Assembly (NCBI GenBank): GCA_963597615.1
Contig: CAVBQS010000040.1
Coordinates: 8,723 to 72,722, forward strand
Source of the DNA: CAKRJP01 sp963597615
Lineage (GTDB): Bacteria; Bacillota; Clostridia; Lachnospirales; Lachnospiraceae
Length of the DNA: 64,000 bases
Direction of reading: 5' to 3'
The notes below the pieces were generated by a model, which did not search any database, had not been told where the DNA came from, and saw nothing but the letters and a program-made list of their open reading frames with translations. Numbering within the stretch: position 1 is the stretch's first letter; each line of letters opens with the position of its first letter. The position numbers were made by a program, and so were the translations under genes. Shown here piece after piece: positions 1-10,081 of the stretch.

Positions 1-622
1 CTCCCAGGAATTTGCGAAAGAGCCGGGAAAGATACTGGGGAGTAACAAATACCTGGCGGCTCAAGTCTTGGACCGTCAGTTCCTGGGTATACCGGGTTTC
101 AATTTCCTCTACAATAGGGGCTACATACCTCCGATACAAGGGATCGGCAGTCATATTGTTGGAAGAAGAATCCAGGCTAAAGGCCAGCAAAAAATCATAG
201 CACAGAGAAGAAAGTAGCTTTATGTCAGGAATGGAATTCTGAAATTCCAAAACCGCTTTTGAAATAATAGGCTCAATGAGACGCCCTTGTTCCTTGCTAA
301 CAAAAATCACAGATTGATTCTGAAGGATGGAGGAGATCCTAGAAGACAGGGTGCCGGTAAATGTGGCAAAAACTGTGTGCCATTCCTCGGATTCTTTTGT
401 ATAAGAGTGGGGAATGGAAGGGGCGATTAAGATTCCTTCCTCTTCCTCAAGAATATAGTGCTTTCCTCGGATTTCAATTTGTCCTTTTCCTTTTTGTGTT
501 TGGAGATAATGAAAAAGAGGATGGCCCTTGGGGCGCTTAATGCTCTCCTGATACCAGTGGTTTCCCACAGAATCAAACATAAAAGGCATAGTTACCGGGG
601 CTTTTCTAAAGTAAATCGGCAT
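1..622 (-). CDS. AraC-family transcriptional regulator (C-terminus cut by window edge)
   Basis: Open frame reading leftwards from an ATG at 622, preceded by AAGGAG, and still open at base 1. The 207 visible residues begin MPIYFRKAPV. They hold an N-terminal cupin-like sensor region (about 10-100, including KHYILEEEEGILIAPSIPHS) and then the first helix-turn-helix of an AraC pair (LTVQDLSRQVFVTPQYLSR, about 180-200). AraC proteins of this layout bind a sugar in the cupin and activate the adjacent operon. The gene is divergent from the beta-galactosidase at 743 with about 120 bp between the starts, so control of that gene is a reasonable inference. The second helix-turn-helix should lie beyond the edge. 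Confidence 0.88.
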   Translation of the reverse strand, partial: MPIYFRKAPVTMPFMFDSVGNHWYQESIKRPKGHPLFHYLQTQKGKGQIEIRGKHYILEEEEGILIAPSIPHSYTKESEEWHTVFATFTGTLSSRISSILQNQSVIFVSKEQGRLIEPIISKAVLEFQNSIPDIKLLSSLCYDFLLAFSLDSSSNNMTADPLYRRYVAPIVEEIETRYTQELTVQDLSRQVFVTPQYLSRLFRKFLG

Positions 623-742
623 AAGGTCTCCTTGTTTCGAAATGTTATATTTTTTGGAATGACTTATTATACCACAGGAGAAAAAAAGGCACTATAATGA
701 ATTCATAAAATATAATAAAAGAAGCTTTTAAAGGAGGTAAAA

Positions 743-2767
743 ATGGCGAGACAGTTGAAATACAAAGGCTACCTTCATGGAGGAGATTATAATCCGGAGC
801 AATGGCTTGACCGGCCGGATATTCTTAAAAAAGACATTGAATATTTCAAAAAAGCCCATATTAATACGGTATCTGTAGGTATTTTTTCCTGGGCAGTTCT
901 AGAACCGGAAGAGGGGAAATACAATTTGGACTGGCTGGAAGAGATTATCAATAATCTTTACAAAGAGGGAATTTATACGATCCTTGCAACTCCGTCAGGG
1001 GCAAGACCCAAATGGATGGCAGACAAATATGAGGAAGTCCTTCGTATGGATCCGGACAGAACCAGAAGGTTCTTTGGAGGGAGACATAATCACTGCTTTA
1101 CTTCTCCGGTATACCGAGAAAAAGTTCATGCCATTGATAAGAAGTTGGCAGAAAGATTTGGAAAACATCCGGCGGTGCTCTTATGGCACATTTCCAATGA
1201 GTTTAGTGGGGAGTGTCACTGTCCTCTGTGTCAGGCAAAGTTTAGAGAATGGCTTAAGGAAAAATATGGCACCATTGAAAACCTAAATAAGAGCTGGTGT
1301 ACCACTTTCTGGAGTCATATTTATAATGGCTTTGACCAGATTGAAAGCCCATCTGCTAAGGGGGAAAATGAGCTTCATGCATTAAAACTTGACTGGAAAC
1401 GGTTTGTTACAGATCAAACCATTGACTTTATCAAAAACGAAGTGGATGCAATCCGTGAAGGGGGATCTGAACTTCCGGTAACAGCCAATCTTATGTATGA
1501 CTTTGATGGCTTGGATTATAAGAAATTCAAGGATGTTCTTGATATTGTATCCTGGGACAACTACCCGGGATGGCACAAAAAAGAAGAATATATTACAGCA
1601 GTTGACGCAGCAATGCAGCATGATTTGATGCGCAGCATTAAGAAGACGCCATTTCTTCTCATGGAATCCTGCCCTTCGGCAACCAACTGGAAACCGATTA
1701 ACAAATTGAAAAAACCGGGAATGCTTTTAGCAAGCTCTCTCCAGGCAGTTGCCCACGGCTCTGACAGTGTATTATATTTCCAGCTTCGTCAAAGCCAGGG
1801 AGCTTCTGAAAAATTCCACGGAGCAGTCATTGACCATTATGGCAAGGATGACACCCGGGTTTTCCGTGAAGTCACAGAGGTTGGCCAGGTCTTAGAGCAG
1901 ATCCAGGAGACAGTTGGAAGTGATATGAAATCTCAGGCAGCGGTCCTCTATGATCGGGAAAATGACTGGGCTATTGCTGATGCCCAGGGACCAAGAAATG
2001 AGGACATGCATTACCGGGAAAATGTACAGAAAAACTACCGTGCATTAAGAGAGCAGGGCCTGAATGTGGACATTATTGGAATGGGGCACGACCTTACAGA
2101 TTATAAGATTTTGGCAGCTCCTATGGCTTATATGCTTAAAGACGGATATGAAGAGAAACTGCGTTCCTACGTAGAAAAGGGCGGAACCCTGGTACTTTCC
2201 TACTGGTCCGGCCTGGTAGATGGCACAGATAAGTGCTTCTTAGGAGGAAGTCCCTACGGCCTTATGGATGTAACAGGCATTCGCAGCACAGAGATCGATG
2301 CCTTGTTTGATTGGGAAGAAAATCATGGAATTCCAGAAATTGGAAATCATCTTGGAATCAGCAACGTATATGCCTGCAAAAATCTTTGCGAGCTGGTGGA
2401 AGTATCTGATGCGGAAGTCTTGATGCACTACGGAGAAGACTTTTATCAGGGTTACCCAGTGTTGACCCATAAGGTATCTGGCAAAGGTCATGTATATTAT
2501 GTATGTGCAGATATGGAATTAGGCTTTTATCAGGATTTCTATGGCAGAGTGGCAAAAGAAGCATCTCTTAAGTCCCCGGTAGACTTTATTCCGGAAGGGG
2601 TAGCTGTGACTGTAAGAGAAAATGAAGAGGCGGAGTATCTATTTATTCAAAATTATGCTAGAAAACCACAGACTGTAGTAGTACCGGCAGAATATGACCT
2701 GCTCTATGGAAGCCAAAGCCAAGTCATGGCGCCACTTCAGACAAGGATTTTGAAGAAAAAGAAATAA
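743..2767 (+). CDS. Beta-galactosidase, glycoside hydrolase family 42
   Basis: 674 residues, the usual GH42 length, starting at ATG 743 behind AAAGGAGG. Hydrolyses terminal beta-galactosides. The opening HGGDYNPEQW is the family signature. E153 in the WHISNE motif is the expected acid/base, and E308 in LLMES the nucleophile. Cysteines 117, 158, 160 and 163 match the structural zinc cluster of the family. Domain order is TIM barrel (about 10-390), beta-galactosidase trimerisation domain (about 395-600) and a short beta C-terminal domain. No signal peptide, so cytoplasmic. Followed by a strong terminator. Beside an alpha-xylosidase and a beta-glucosidase it probably removes galactose from imported xyloglucan side chains; this substrate is inferred. 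Confidence 0.95.
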   Translation: MARQLKYKGYLHGGDYNPEQWLDRPDILKKDIEYFKKAHINTVSVGIFSWAVLEPEEGKYNLDWLEEIINNLYKEGIYTILATPSGARPKWMADKYEEVLRMDPDRTRRFFGGRHNHCFTSPVYREKVHAIDKKLAERFGKHPAVLLWHISNEFSGECHCPLCQAKFREWLKEKYGTIENLNKSWCTTFWSHIYNGFDQIESPSAKGENELHALKLDWKRFVTDQTIDFIKNEVDAIREGGSELPVTANLMYDFDGLDYKKFKDVLDIVSWDNYPGWHKKEEYITAVDAAMQHDLMRSIKKTPFLLMESCPSATNWKPINKLKKPGMLLASSLQAVAHGSDSVLYFQLRQSQGASEKFHGAVIDHYGKDDTRVFREVTEVGQVLEQIQETVGSDMKSQAAVLYDRENDWAIADAQGPRNEDMHYRENVQKNYRALREQGLNVDIIGMGHDLTDYKILAAPMAYMLKDGYEEKLRSYVEKGGTLVLSYWSGLVDGTDKCFLGGSPYGLMDVTGIRSTEIDALFDWEENHGIPEIGNHLGISNVYACKNLCELVEVSDAEVLMHYGEDFYQGYPVLTHKVSGKGHVYYVCADMELGFYQDFYGRVAKEASLKSPVDFIPEGVAVTVRENEEAEYLFIQNYARKPQTVVVPAEYDLLYGSQSQVMAPLQTRILKKKK

Positions 2768-2780
2768 AGCGTAAGGCATA

Positions 2781-2820
2781 AAAAGTTCTCGGCATTTTGC
2801 TGAGAACTTTTTTCTTTTTA
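2781..2820 (+). terminator. Intrinsic terminator after the beta-galactosidase gene
   Basis: A 13-bp stem with one G-U pair (arms 2781-2793 and 2799-2811, core GTTCTCGGC/GCTGAGAAC), a five-base loop, and a T-rich tail. It ends the first transcription unit before the alpha-xylosidase. Confidence 0.85.
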
Positions 2821-2935
2821 AAGTCTTAGGAATGTCTAAAAAATAGCGTATTTTTCGCTGAATTCTTCCAGTATTTTTATCTCTTATGGCTTTGTATAAT
2901 GAAAAAAAGATGATAGATAAAGGAGTTATAGAGAG

Positions 2936-5275
2936 ATGAAATTCGGAAATGGATGTTGGCTGCAAAAGGAAGGAATCGAATGTTTTGCACCACAGGAAGC
3001 TTATTTTGTAAAGAAAAATGATAATGAAGTTGTAATCTGTGCCCCCACACATCATATTGCCCATAGAGGAGATACCCTAGGTGGAGTGAACCTTACTGTA
3101 AGAATCACGGCACCGGCAGAGGATGTGATTCGAGTACAGACAAGCCACTACCTGGGGGTAGAAGACCACAGCCCAAAGTTTGATCTCAATATGGACGAAA
3201 ACCGCAGCATGAAAGTGGAGGAAACAGAAGATGAAGTTTTGGTAACATCTGGAAATCTATCCCTTCGTGTCAATAAGAAAAATTGGAGCATGTCTTACGA
3301 AAGAGAGGGGAAGGTCCTTACTGCAAGCAGTGGAAGAGACTTAGCCTATATGCGTACCCAGTGGACAGGGTCTGCCTATGATATGGATCCGGAAGGCAAG
3401 GCCTATATGCGTCAACAGCTTGGCATTGATGTAAATGAGCATGTTTATGGACTTGGTGAGCGTTTTGGAGCCCTGGTTAGAAACGGTCAGTCTGTGGATA
3501 TCTGGAACGAGGATGGGGGAACAAGCACTGACCAGTCCTACAAAAATATCCCATTTTATTTGACAGACAAAGGCTACGGTGTCTTTGTAAATAGCTCTGA
3601 TAAAGTTTCTTTTGAAGTAGGAACAGAGCAGGTGACAAAGGTAGAATTTTCTGTAAAAGGAGAGAGCTTAGACTATTTTGTGATCGATGGACCGACTATG
3701 AAAGATGTCTTGAAGCGCTATACAGACCTTACAGGAAAACCGGCTCTTCCAGCTCCTTGGACCTATGGCCTTTGGCTTTCTACTTCCTTTACAACAAACT
3801 ATGACGAAGAGACTGTTATGAGTTTTGTTGATGGTATGCTGGAGAGAGGAATCGGCCTTCGGGTCTTCCATTTTGACTGTTTCTGGATGAAGGATTTCCA
3901 CTGGTCAGACTTTTTGTGGGATACCAGAGTCTTCCCGGATCCAGAAGGAATGCTTAGCAGGATCAAGGCAAAGGGCTTAAATATCTGTGTGTGGATCAAC
4001 CCTTATATTGCCCAGGAATCAGCCTTGTTTGCAGAAGGAAAAGACAAGGGTTACTTTATTAAGCGACCAAATGGCGACGTATGGCAGTGGGATATGTGGC
4101 AGCCGGGAATGGCCTTGGTTGACTTTACAAATCCGGCAGCCTGCAAGTGGTTTCAGGACAAGTTAGAAGTTCTTTTGGATATGGGGGTTGACTGCTTTAA
4201 GACCGATTTCGGCGAGCGAATTCCAGTAAATTGTATTTATGCAGACGGGTCTGACCCAGAAAAAATGCATAACTACTACACTTATCTTTACAATAAAACT
4301 GTATTTGATCTCTTAGAGCAAAAGAGAGGTAAGTCAGAAGCAGTCCTCTTTGCCCGTTCTGCAACTGTAGGAGGTCAGAAGTTCCCGGTACATTGGGGCG
4401 GTGACTGCTGGTCTGATTATGTGTCCATGGAAGAAAGCCTTCGAGGAGGTCTGTCTCTTACTATGTCAGGCTTTGGTTACTGGAGCCACGATATCGGCGG
4501 TTTTGAAAGCACCTCTACGCCAGATGTGTATAAGCGCTGGGCTGCCTTTGGTTTAATGTCCTCTCATTCCAGACTTCACGGAAGTACTTCCTACCGTGTG
4601 CCTTGGGCATATGATGAGGAAGCAGTAGATGTGGTCCGTTATTTCACAGAGGTAAAGGCAAAGCTTATGCCTTATTTGTATAGAAATTCTATCGAGACTG
4701 CTGCAACAGGAGTTCCTATGATGCGCAGCATGATTATGGAATTTACAAAAGACCGTAACTGTGCCTACCTAGACAAACAGTATATGTTGGGAGATTCCCT
4801 CCTGGTTGCGCCAATCTTTAATGATGAGAGCAAGGCCATTTATTATCTGCCGGAAGGAAGCTGGACCCATTATCTTACAGGGGAAGTAAAAGAAGGTGGA
4901 AAATGGTATGAGGAGCCTTGCGGTTACCTGAGCATACCAGTATTTGCCAAGGAAAATAGTCTTATTGCAGTGGGATCAGAAAAGATGAAACCGGATTATG
5001 ATTACGCAGAAAATGTGGAAATTCGTGCTTATTCTTTGAAAGATGGTGGAAAAACTTCTACCTATGTATGTGGAATGGACAGACAGGTGGAGACCACAGT
5101 TACTGCAGCAAGAACCGGTGCCAAGGTTGAAATCCAGGTAAAGGCAAGCAAGCCTTGCAGCATTCTTCTTGTAAATGAGGCAGCAAAGGCTGTAGAGGGA
5201 GGAGATTTCCGGATTAAGGACAAGGATACCTTGATTTTATGTGCCGGCAATGCACAGATTACAGTTACTCTCTAA
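2936..5275 (+). CDS. yicI: Alpha-xylosidase, glycoside hydrolase family 31 (YicI type)
   Basis: 779 residues starting at ATG 2936 behind AAAGGAG. Releases alpha-1,6-xylose from the non-reducing end of xyloglucan oligosaccharides or isoprimeverose. The segment FHFDCFWMKDFHW (about 311-323) is the loop that separates YicI alpha-xylosidases from alpha-glucosidases of the same family. D424 in KTDFGE is the nucleophile and D490 in HWGGD the acid/base, close to the D416/D482 pair of E. coli YicI. A GH31 N-terminal beta-sandwich (about 1-265), the barrel (270-610) and C-terminal beta domains are all present. No signal peptide. A weak TATAAT lies at 2895. The GH3 gene follows after a hairpin at 5297-5344. 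Confidence 0.95.
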   Translation: MKFGNGCWLQKEGIECFAPQEAYFVKKNDNEVVICAPTHHIAHRGDTLGGVNLTVRITAPAEDVIRVQTSHYLGVEDHSPKFDLNMDENRSMKVEETEDEVLVTSGNLSLRVNKKNWSMSYEREGKVLTASSGRDLAYMRTQWTGSAYDMDPEGKAYMRQQLGIDVNEHVYGLGERFGALVRNGQSVDIWNEDGGTSTDQSYKNIPFYLTDKGYGVFVNSSDKVSFEVGTEQVTKVEFSVKGESLDYFVIDGPTMKDVLKRYTDLTGKPALPAPWTYGLWLSTSFTTNYDEETVMSFVDGMLERGIGLRVFHFDCFWMKDFHWSDFLWDTRVFPDPEGMLSRIKAKGLNICVWINPYIAQESALFAEGKDKGYFIKRPNGDVWQWDMWQPGMALVDFTNPAACKWFQDKLEVLLDMGVDCFKTDFGERIPVNCIYADGSDPEKMHNYYTYLYNKTVFDLLEQKRGKSEAVLFARSATVGGQKFPVHWGGDCWSDYVSMEESLRGGLSLTMSGFGYWSHDIGGFESTSTPDVYKRWAAFGLMSSHSRLHGSTSYRVPWAYDEEAVDVVRYFTEVKAKLMPYLYRNSIETAATGVPMMRSMIMEFTKDRNCAYLDKQYMLGDSLLVAPIFNDESKAIYYLPEGSWTHYLTGEVKEGGKWYEEPCGYLSIPVFAKENSLIAVGSEKMKPDYDYAENVEIRAYSLKDGGKTSTYVCGMDRQVETTVTAARTGAKVEIQVKASKPCSILLVNEAAKAVEGGDFRIKDKDTLILCAGNAQITVTL

Positions 5276-5296
5276 AGGATAAAACAATATAAGCTG

Positions 5297-5344
5297 CAAA
5301 CCGGTTATCAATTTGGAAGAAATCTATAGTTGATGGCCGGTTTG
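5297..5344 (+). terminator. Intercistronic hairpin between alpha-xylosidase and beta-glucosidase genes
   Basis: A 15-bp stem with two G-U pairs (5297-5311 with 5330-5344, core CAAACCGG/CCGGTTTG) and an 18-base loop. The following TTCTAT is a poor U-tract, so it could be a partial terminator or an mRNA-stabilising or processing hairpin. Confidence 0.5.
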
Positions 5345-5370
5345 TTCTATAAATAGATGAGGAAGAGAAA

Positions 5371-7521
5371 ATGCAGAAAAATAAAGAGATAGAAAAGCAA
5401 ATTGAAGATTTAATAAAGGAGCTAAGCCTTGACGAGAAAATTGGTATGATCCATGGGGCGGGACTTTTTCGTACAGAAGGGGTGGACCGTCTTGGAATTC
5501 CGCCGGTAAAAATGTCCGACGGGCCCATGGGGGTTCGCAATGAATTTCCAGATGATTCCTGGGTGCCGGTGGGAAAAAGTGATGACTATGTAACCTATCT
5601 GCCAAGCAACAGCGCCCTGGCATCTACATGGAATCGAACTTTGGCTTATGAGACGGGAAAAGTTCTTGGAGAAGAGGCCAGAGGAAGAGGAAAAGATGTG
5701 ATTCTTGCACCGGGCATTAATATTAAAAGAAGTCCTCTCTGCGGACGAAATTTTGAATATATGAGTGAAGACCCTCACCTAAGCGGGGAGATGGCTGTGC
5801 CGGTAATCGAAGGCGTTCAGGCCGCAGATGTGGCAGCCTGTGTAAAACATTTTGCAATTAATAATCAAGAGACCGAGCGTCTCTGGGTAGATGTAAAAGT
5901 TAGTGACAGGGCGGCAAGAGAAATCTATTTCCCGGCATTTAAAAGGGCAGCAGGGGAGTCCTATTCCATGATGGGAGCCTATAATCTTTACAAGGGGAGA
6001 CATTGCTGTGAAAACAAAGAGCTCCTAAATGAGATCCTCCGAAAAGAATGGGGATATGATGGTATGGTGGTATCGGACTGGGGAGCGGTTCATAAGACCA
6101 AAGAGGTGGCAAAGGCTGGTTTGGATATAGAAATGTCTGTTACCTATGATTTTAATGAATACTGCATGGCAAAGCCCCTAAAAGAAGCAGTAGAAAAAGG
6201 GGAGATTGCGGAAGAATTGTTGGATGAAAAGGTTGGAAACATTCTTCGGATGATGTATCGTCTGCATATGATTGGAGAAGAAAAAGATCAGAGAAAAGCA
6301 GGATGCTATAATACTCCAGAACATAGAAAGAGCGTCCTTATGACAGCCCGAGAGTCCGTAGTGCTCCTGAAAAATGATGATAAAAAGCTTCCTTTATCCC
6401 CTGAAATAGATCGTATTTTGGTAATCGGAGACAATGGAAACCGTATTCATTCCAATGGAGGAGGAAGCGCGGAAATAAAAGCCCTTTACGAGATTTCCCC
6501 TCTTCTTGGAATCAAAAAGCTCCTTGGTGGCAATACCCAGGTGGACTTTGTCCAGGGATATTTTGCAGATGATATGGAAGGTCAGGACAGTAATGTGAAC
6601 TGGCAGGCAGACAGCTTAGAAAATGGTGGAGGCTCCACAGGAGAGGCTAGAAAGATTAGCCTTGAATTGGAAGTAAAACGACGAGTCTTAAGAGAAGAGG
6701 CAGTAAAAAAGGCAAAACAGTATGACACAGTGATCTTCATTGGAGGTCAAAACCATATGCAGGATTTAGAGGGCCATGACAGACCAGATATGAAGTTGCC
6801 TTATGAGCAGGATCAACTGATTAAAGAGGTTTTGGAAGTAAATCCAGAAACAGTGGTAATTATGGTTTCCGGGTCCCCGGTGGAGATGCCCTGGATTCAC
6901 AAGGCAAAGACCCTTGTTTGGCAGTGGTATGCAGGAATGGAAGGTGGAACTGCCCTTGCAGAAGTGCTTTTTGGAAAAGTAAATCCTTCCGGCCGCCTTC
7001 CGGAAAGTTTCCCTAAGACCCATCTAGACTGCTCAGCCCACAGCATAGGAGAGTTTCCGGGAGACAAAACTGTCGAATACAAAGAAGGAATTTATGTGGG
7101 ATACCGTCACTATGACACAAGAGATATTCCGGTATTATTCCCCTTTGGATACGGCCTATCCTATACAGAATTTGCTATTTCAGACTTGGAGGCAGTTGTA
7201 AAAATGCCGGGAGAAGAACCCCAGGTAAGTGTCAGTTTAAAGATAAGTAATATAGGCAAAGTGGATGGAAAAGAAGTGGTACAAATCTACGTAGGAAAAG
7301 AAGAAGCCAAGGTAGATCGCCCAAAGAAGGTGCTAGCAGCCTTTACCAAAATAGAATTGGCAGTAGGGGAATCCAGCCAGATTAGACTGGATCTAAATCC
7401 AAATGCCTTCAGCTACTACGATGAAGAAAAAGGACAGTTTATAGTAGAGCCGGGAACCTACCAAATCTACGCAGGCAAGTCTGTGGCAGATATCTGTCAA
7501 AGTACCATTTGCGAGCTATAA
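5371..7521 (+). CDS. Beta-glucosidase, glycoside hydrolase family 3
   Basis: 716 residues starting at ATG 5371 behind GAGGAAGAG. Hydrolyses terminal beta-glucosides. The order is GH3 N-terminal barrel (about 10-260), alpha/beta sandwich (about 330-560) and fibronectin III-like domain (about 640-710), as in clostridial BglB-type enzymes. D236 in VVSDWG is the nucleophile. KHFAINNQE (159-167) is the conserved substrate-binding strand. There is no signal peptide, so the enzyme is cytoplasmic. It follows the alpha-xylosidase by 95 bp, and once xylose and galactose side chains are gone it would remove glucose from the exposed backbone. Beta-xylosidase or other GH3 specificity cannot be excluded from sequence alone. 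Confidence 0.93.
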   Translation: MQKNKEIEKQIEDLIKELSLDEKIGMIHGAGLFRTEGVDRLGIPPVKMSDGPMGVRNEFPDDSWVPVGKSDDYVTYLPSNSALASTWNRTLAYETGKVLGEEARGRGKDVILAPGINIKRSPLCGRNFEYMSEDPHLSGEMAVPVIEGVQAADVAACVKHFAINNQETERLWVDVKVSDRAAREIYFPAFKRAAGESYSMMGAYNLYKGRHCCENKELLNEILRKEWGYDGMVVSDWGAVHKTKEVAKAGLDIEMSVTYDFNEYCMAKPLKEAVEKGEIAEELLDEKVGNILRMMYRLHMIGEEKDQRKAGCYNTPEHRKSVLMTARESVVLLKNDDKKLPLSPEIDRILVIGDNGNRIHSNGGGSAEIKALYEISPLLGIKKLLGGNTQVDFVQGYFADDMEGQDSNVNWQADSLENGGGSTGEARKISLELEVKRRVLREEAVKKAKQYDTVIFIGGQNHMQDLEGHDRPDMKLPYEQDQLIKEVLEVNPETVVIMVSGSPVEMPWIHKAKTLVWQWYAGMEGGTALAEVLFGKVNPSGRLPESFPKTHLDCSAHSIGEFPGDKTVEYKEGIYVGYRHYDTRDIPVLFPFGYGLSYTEFAISDLEAVVKMPGEEPQVSVSLKISNIGKVDGKEVVQIYVGKEEAKVDRPKKVLAAFTKIELAVGESSQIRLDLNPNAFSYYDEEKGQFIVEPGTYQIYAGKSVADICQSTICEL

Positions 7522-7537
7522 AGCTAAACCTACCATA

Positions 7538-7599
7538 ACGCAAAGGCCGAACCTGGTGGCTTTACAAAACAGCCACCAGGTTCGACCTTGTCTGCGTTT
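7538..7599. terminator. Bidirectional terminator between GH3 and GH94 genes
   Basis: A 14-bp perfect stem (7548-7561 with 7571-7584, core CGAACCTGGTGGCT) with outer complementary bases AACGCA...TGCGTT. It sits between the convergent GH3 and cellobiose phosphorylase genes and probably serves both. Confidence 0.8.
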
Positions 7600-7612
7600 G
7601 GATTAATTTACC

Positions 7613-10048
7613 TTATCCCATTGTAATCTCTACAGTATATTCGCCGCATCCTTCCAAGGGCCGTACCAGATTTCCGGCAACTTCCTTGCCGTTTACTAGC
7701 ATCTTTTGGACGCCTTTTTCTACGCCATTTGGCTTCACGATATTGATGTGATAGTTAGCATCTCGGTAGGTTCGCTCCAAAGTGATCTCTTTTAGTTCAT
7801 CTGGTAAGCAGGGATCGATGCGGAGGCCGTCGTAATCGGGTTGTATACCCAGTAGGTATTGGGATACGTTTACAAAGGTCCAGGCTGCAGTTCCTGTAAG
7901 CCAGCTGTTTTTTGCTTCTCCGTGCTTGGGGGCATCGGTACCGGCAATCATCTGAGAATATACATAAGGTTCTGTGCGGTGGATTTCGCTGATATCCTCG
8001 ATATATGCAGGACAAGTTTTCTTGTAAATTTCAAAGGCTCTATTTCCTCGGCCAATTACTGCTTCTGCAATGGAAATCCATGGATTGTTGTGGCAGAAAA
8101 TACCTGCATTCTCCTTATATCCCGGCGGGTAGGAAGAAATTTCCCCAAGATTCAGATGATAGGTCTGGTAAGCAGGCTGTTGCAGCATAATGCCATATTT
8201 GGTATCCAGGTGTTCCTTTACAGAATCCAGAGCTTCCTTTGCCTTTCCTTCTTTTACACCTACTCCTGCAAGCACGCAGAATCCTTGGGGTTCGATGAAG
8301 ATTTTTCCTTCTTCATTTTCCTTAGAGCCTACTTTCTCTCCGGCAGCATCATAAGCCCGAAGGAACCACTTGCCATCCCAGCCGTCTTTTAGAATTGCCT
8401 GGTACATATCCTCTGATGCCTGATAAGCCCTGTCTGCTTCTTCTTTATTTCCTAAAATCTCGTTGATCTGTCCATATTCCCTTGCATATTTTACAAACAT
8501 GCCTGCAATGAAAACAGACTCTGCCACAGGTCCCTCAGATGGCCCGGTGGTCTGGAAGGACTCTCCTGGTTCTTTGGAGAAACAGTTAAGGTTCAGGCAA
8601 TCATTCCAATCGGCCCGGCCGATTAAAGGCAACTTGTGGGGGCCTAAATGGATTAGGGTGTATTCAAAAGAACGTTTTAAATGTTCCAAAAGAGGGGCTG
8701 CCTTTGATGGATCATTGTCAAAATCAACAGATTCTTCCAGAATGCCAAAGTCTCCGGTTTCTTTGGTGTAGGCACTAACTGCCGCAATCAGCCACAGAGG
8801 GTCATCGTTAAATCCGCTGCCAATATCAAGATTTCCTCGTTTGGTCAGAGGCTGGTACTGGTGGTAGGCACTTCCGTCTTCCATCTGGGTAGCGGCAATA
8901 TCAAGAATTCGTCCTCTGGCCCGTTCTGGAATTAGGTGGACGAAGCCAAGAAGGTCTTGGCAGGAGTCTCGAAATCCCATGCCTCGGCCAGTTCCAGACT
9001 CAAAATAAGAGGCAGAACGGGACATGTTAAAAGTAACCATACACTGATACTGGTTCCAAATATTTACCATTCTAGAAAGTTTCTCATCTTGGCAAGAAAG
9101 GGTGTATCTAGACAGCAATTGCTCCCAGTAGCTGGCAAGGGAGGCTAGGACTTCCTCCACCTGCCCATTGGTTTGATAACGGGACATAATACTGCGGGCA
9201 GGAGTCTTGTTGATGACGTTAGGAGCCTCCCATTTTTGATCTTCTGAATTTTCGGCATAGCCAAGAAGGAAGATTAAGCTTTTTTCCTCTCCTGGATTTA
9301 ATTCCACTTCGATTCTGTGAGAACCGATAACGGCATCGCCACTGGCCATAGTTTGGTAGGAAGTAGAGTCTGTCACAGCCTTGGGTGCCTGAATAGATCC
9401 GTAGGCTCCAAGAAAATCATCTCGGCTGGTGTCAAAACCATCTACAGGCTGGTTGACACTGTAAAAGGCATAGTGGTTGCGGCGCTCTCTGTACTCGGTT
9501 TTGTGGTAGATCTCAGATCCTATTACTTCAACTTCCCCAAGACTTAAATTTCTCTGGAAGTTTGTAGAGTCATCCACTGCATTCCAGAAACAAAATTCTA
9601 CATAGGAAGTCAGGGTCAGTTTATGAGTTTTGTAGTCCATATTTTTAAGCTTTAAATAGTTGACTTCGCAGGTCTCGTGAAGGGGGACAAAGGCAGTCAA
9701 ATCAGCAACGATTCCATTTTTGGAAGAATGAAAACGGGTGTATCCAAGACCGTGATGGCACTCATAGGTATCCAAAGGAGTCTTAGATGGCTGCCATCCT
9801 GGATTCCAGATGGTTCCCCCATCATTGATAAAATAGTAGCGGCCGTTGGTGTCCGCCGGCACATTATTGTAGCGGTAACGGGTAATGCGAAGAAGCTTCG
9901 CGTCCTTGTAAAAACTGTATCCTCCGGCAGTATTAGAAATCAGGGAAAAGAAATCTTCATTTCCAAGATAATTGATCCAGGGATTAGGGGTTCTAGGATC
10001 TGTGATTACGTATTCTTTGTTCTTGTCATCAAAAAATCCATATTTCAT
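7613..10048 (-). CDS. cbp: Cellobiose phosphorylase, glycoside hydrolase family 94
   Basis: 811 residues, the normal length for clostridial cellobiose phosphorylase, with start ATG at 10048 behind AAGGAG. Cleaves cellobiose with phosphate to glucose 1-phosphate and glucose, saving one ATP per disaccharide. It matches the family from end to end: KYGFFDDKNKEYVIT at the start, RYRYNNVP near 57, EYRERRNHYAFYSVN near 185-199, ESGTGRGMGFRDS near 350, and GRADWNDCLNLN near 478. The WND aspartate, about residue 483, is the expected catalytic acid. Cytoplasmic. The DUF624 gene lies 33 bp upstream on the same strand and is probably co-transcribed. The enzyme would handle the glucan end product of the neighbouring glycosidases. 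Confidence 0.97.
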   Translation of the reverse strand: MKYGFFDDKNKEYVITDPRTPNPWINYLGNEDFFSLISNTAGGYSFYKDAKLLRITRYRYNNVPADTNGRYYFINDGGTIWNPGWQPSKTPLDTYECHHGLGYTRFHSSKNGIVADLTAFVPLHETCEVNYLKLKNMDYKTHKLTLTSYVEFCFWNAVDDSTNFQRNLSLGEVEVIGSEIYHKTEYRERRNHYAFYSVNQPVDGFDTSRDDFLGAYGSIQAPKAVTDSTSYQTMASGDAVIGSHRIEVELNPGEEKSLIFLLGYAENSEDQKWEAPNVINKTPARSIMSRYQTNGQVEEVLASLASYWEQLLSRYTLSCQDEKLSRMVNIWNQYQCMVTFNMSRSASYFESGTGRGMGFRDSCQDLLGFVHLIPERARGRILDIAATQMEDGSAYHQYQPLTKRGNLDIGSGFNDDPLWLIAAVSAYTKETGDFGILEESVDFDNDPSKAAPLLEHLKRSFEYTLIHLGPHKLPLIGRADWNDCLNLNCFSKEPGESFQTTGPSEGPVAESVFIAGMFVKYAREYGQINEILGNKEEADRAYQASEDMYQAILKDGWDGKWFLRAYDAAGEKVGSKENEEGKIFIEPQGFCVLAGVGVKEGKAKEALDSVKEHLDTKYGIMLQQPAYQTYHLNLGEISSYPPGYKENAGIFCHNNPWISIAEAVIGRGNRAFEIYKKTCPAYIEDISEIHRTEPYVYSQMIAGTDAPKHGEAKNSWLTGTAAWTFVNVSQYLLGIQPDYDGLRIDPCLPDELKEITLERTYRDANYHINIVKPNGVEKGVQKMLVNGKEVAGNLVRPLEGCGEYTVEITMG

Positions 10049-10081
10049 AGTGTAAAATCTCCTTATATTAATCGTCTATTT

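Noticed and set aside
2639..3064. A 141-residue minus-strand frame across the GH42-GH31 junction
   Set aside because: It covers the terminator and the starts of well-supported genes and has no ribosome-binding site or domain.
7859..8392. A 177-residue plus-strand frame inside the cellobiose phosphorylase gene
   Set aside because: The minus-strand gene is conserved end to end with GH94; the opposite frame is a shadow.
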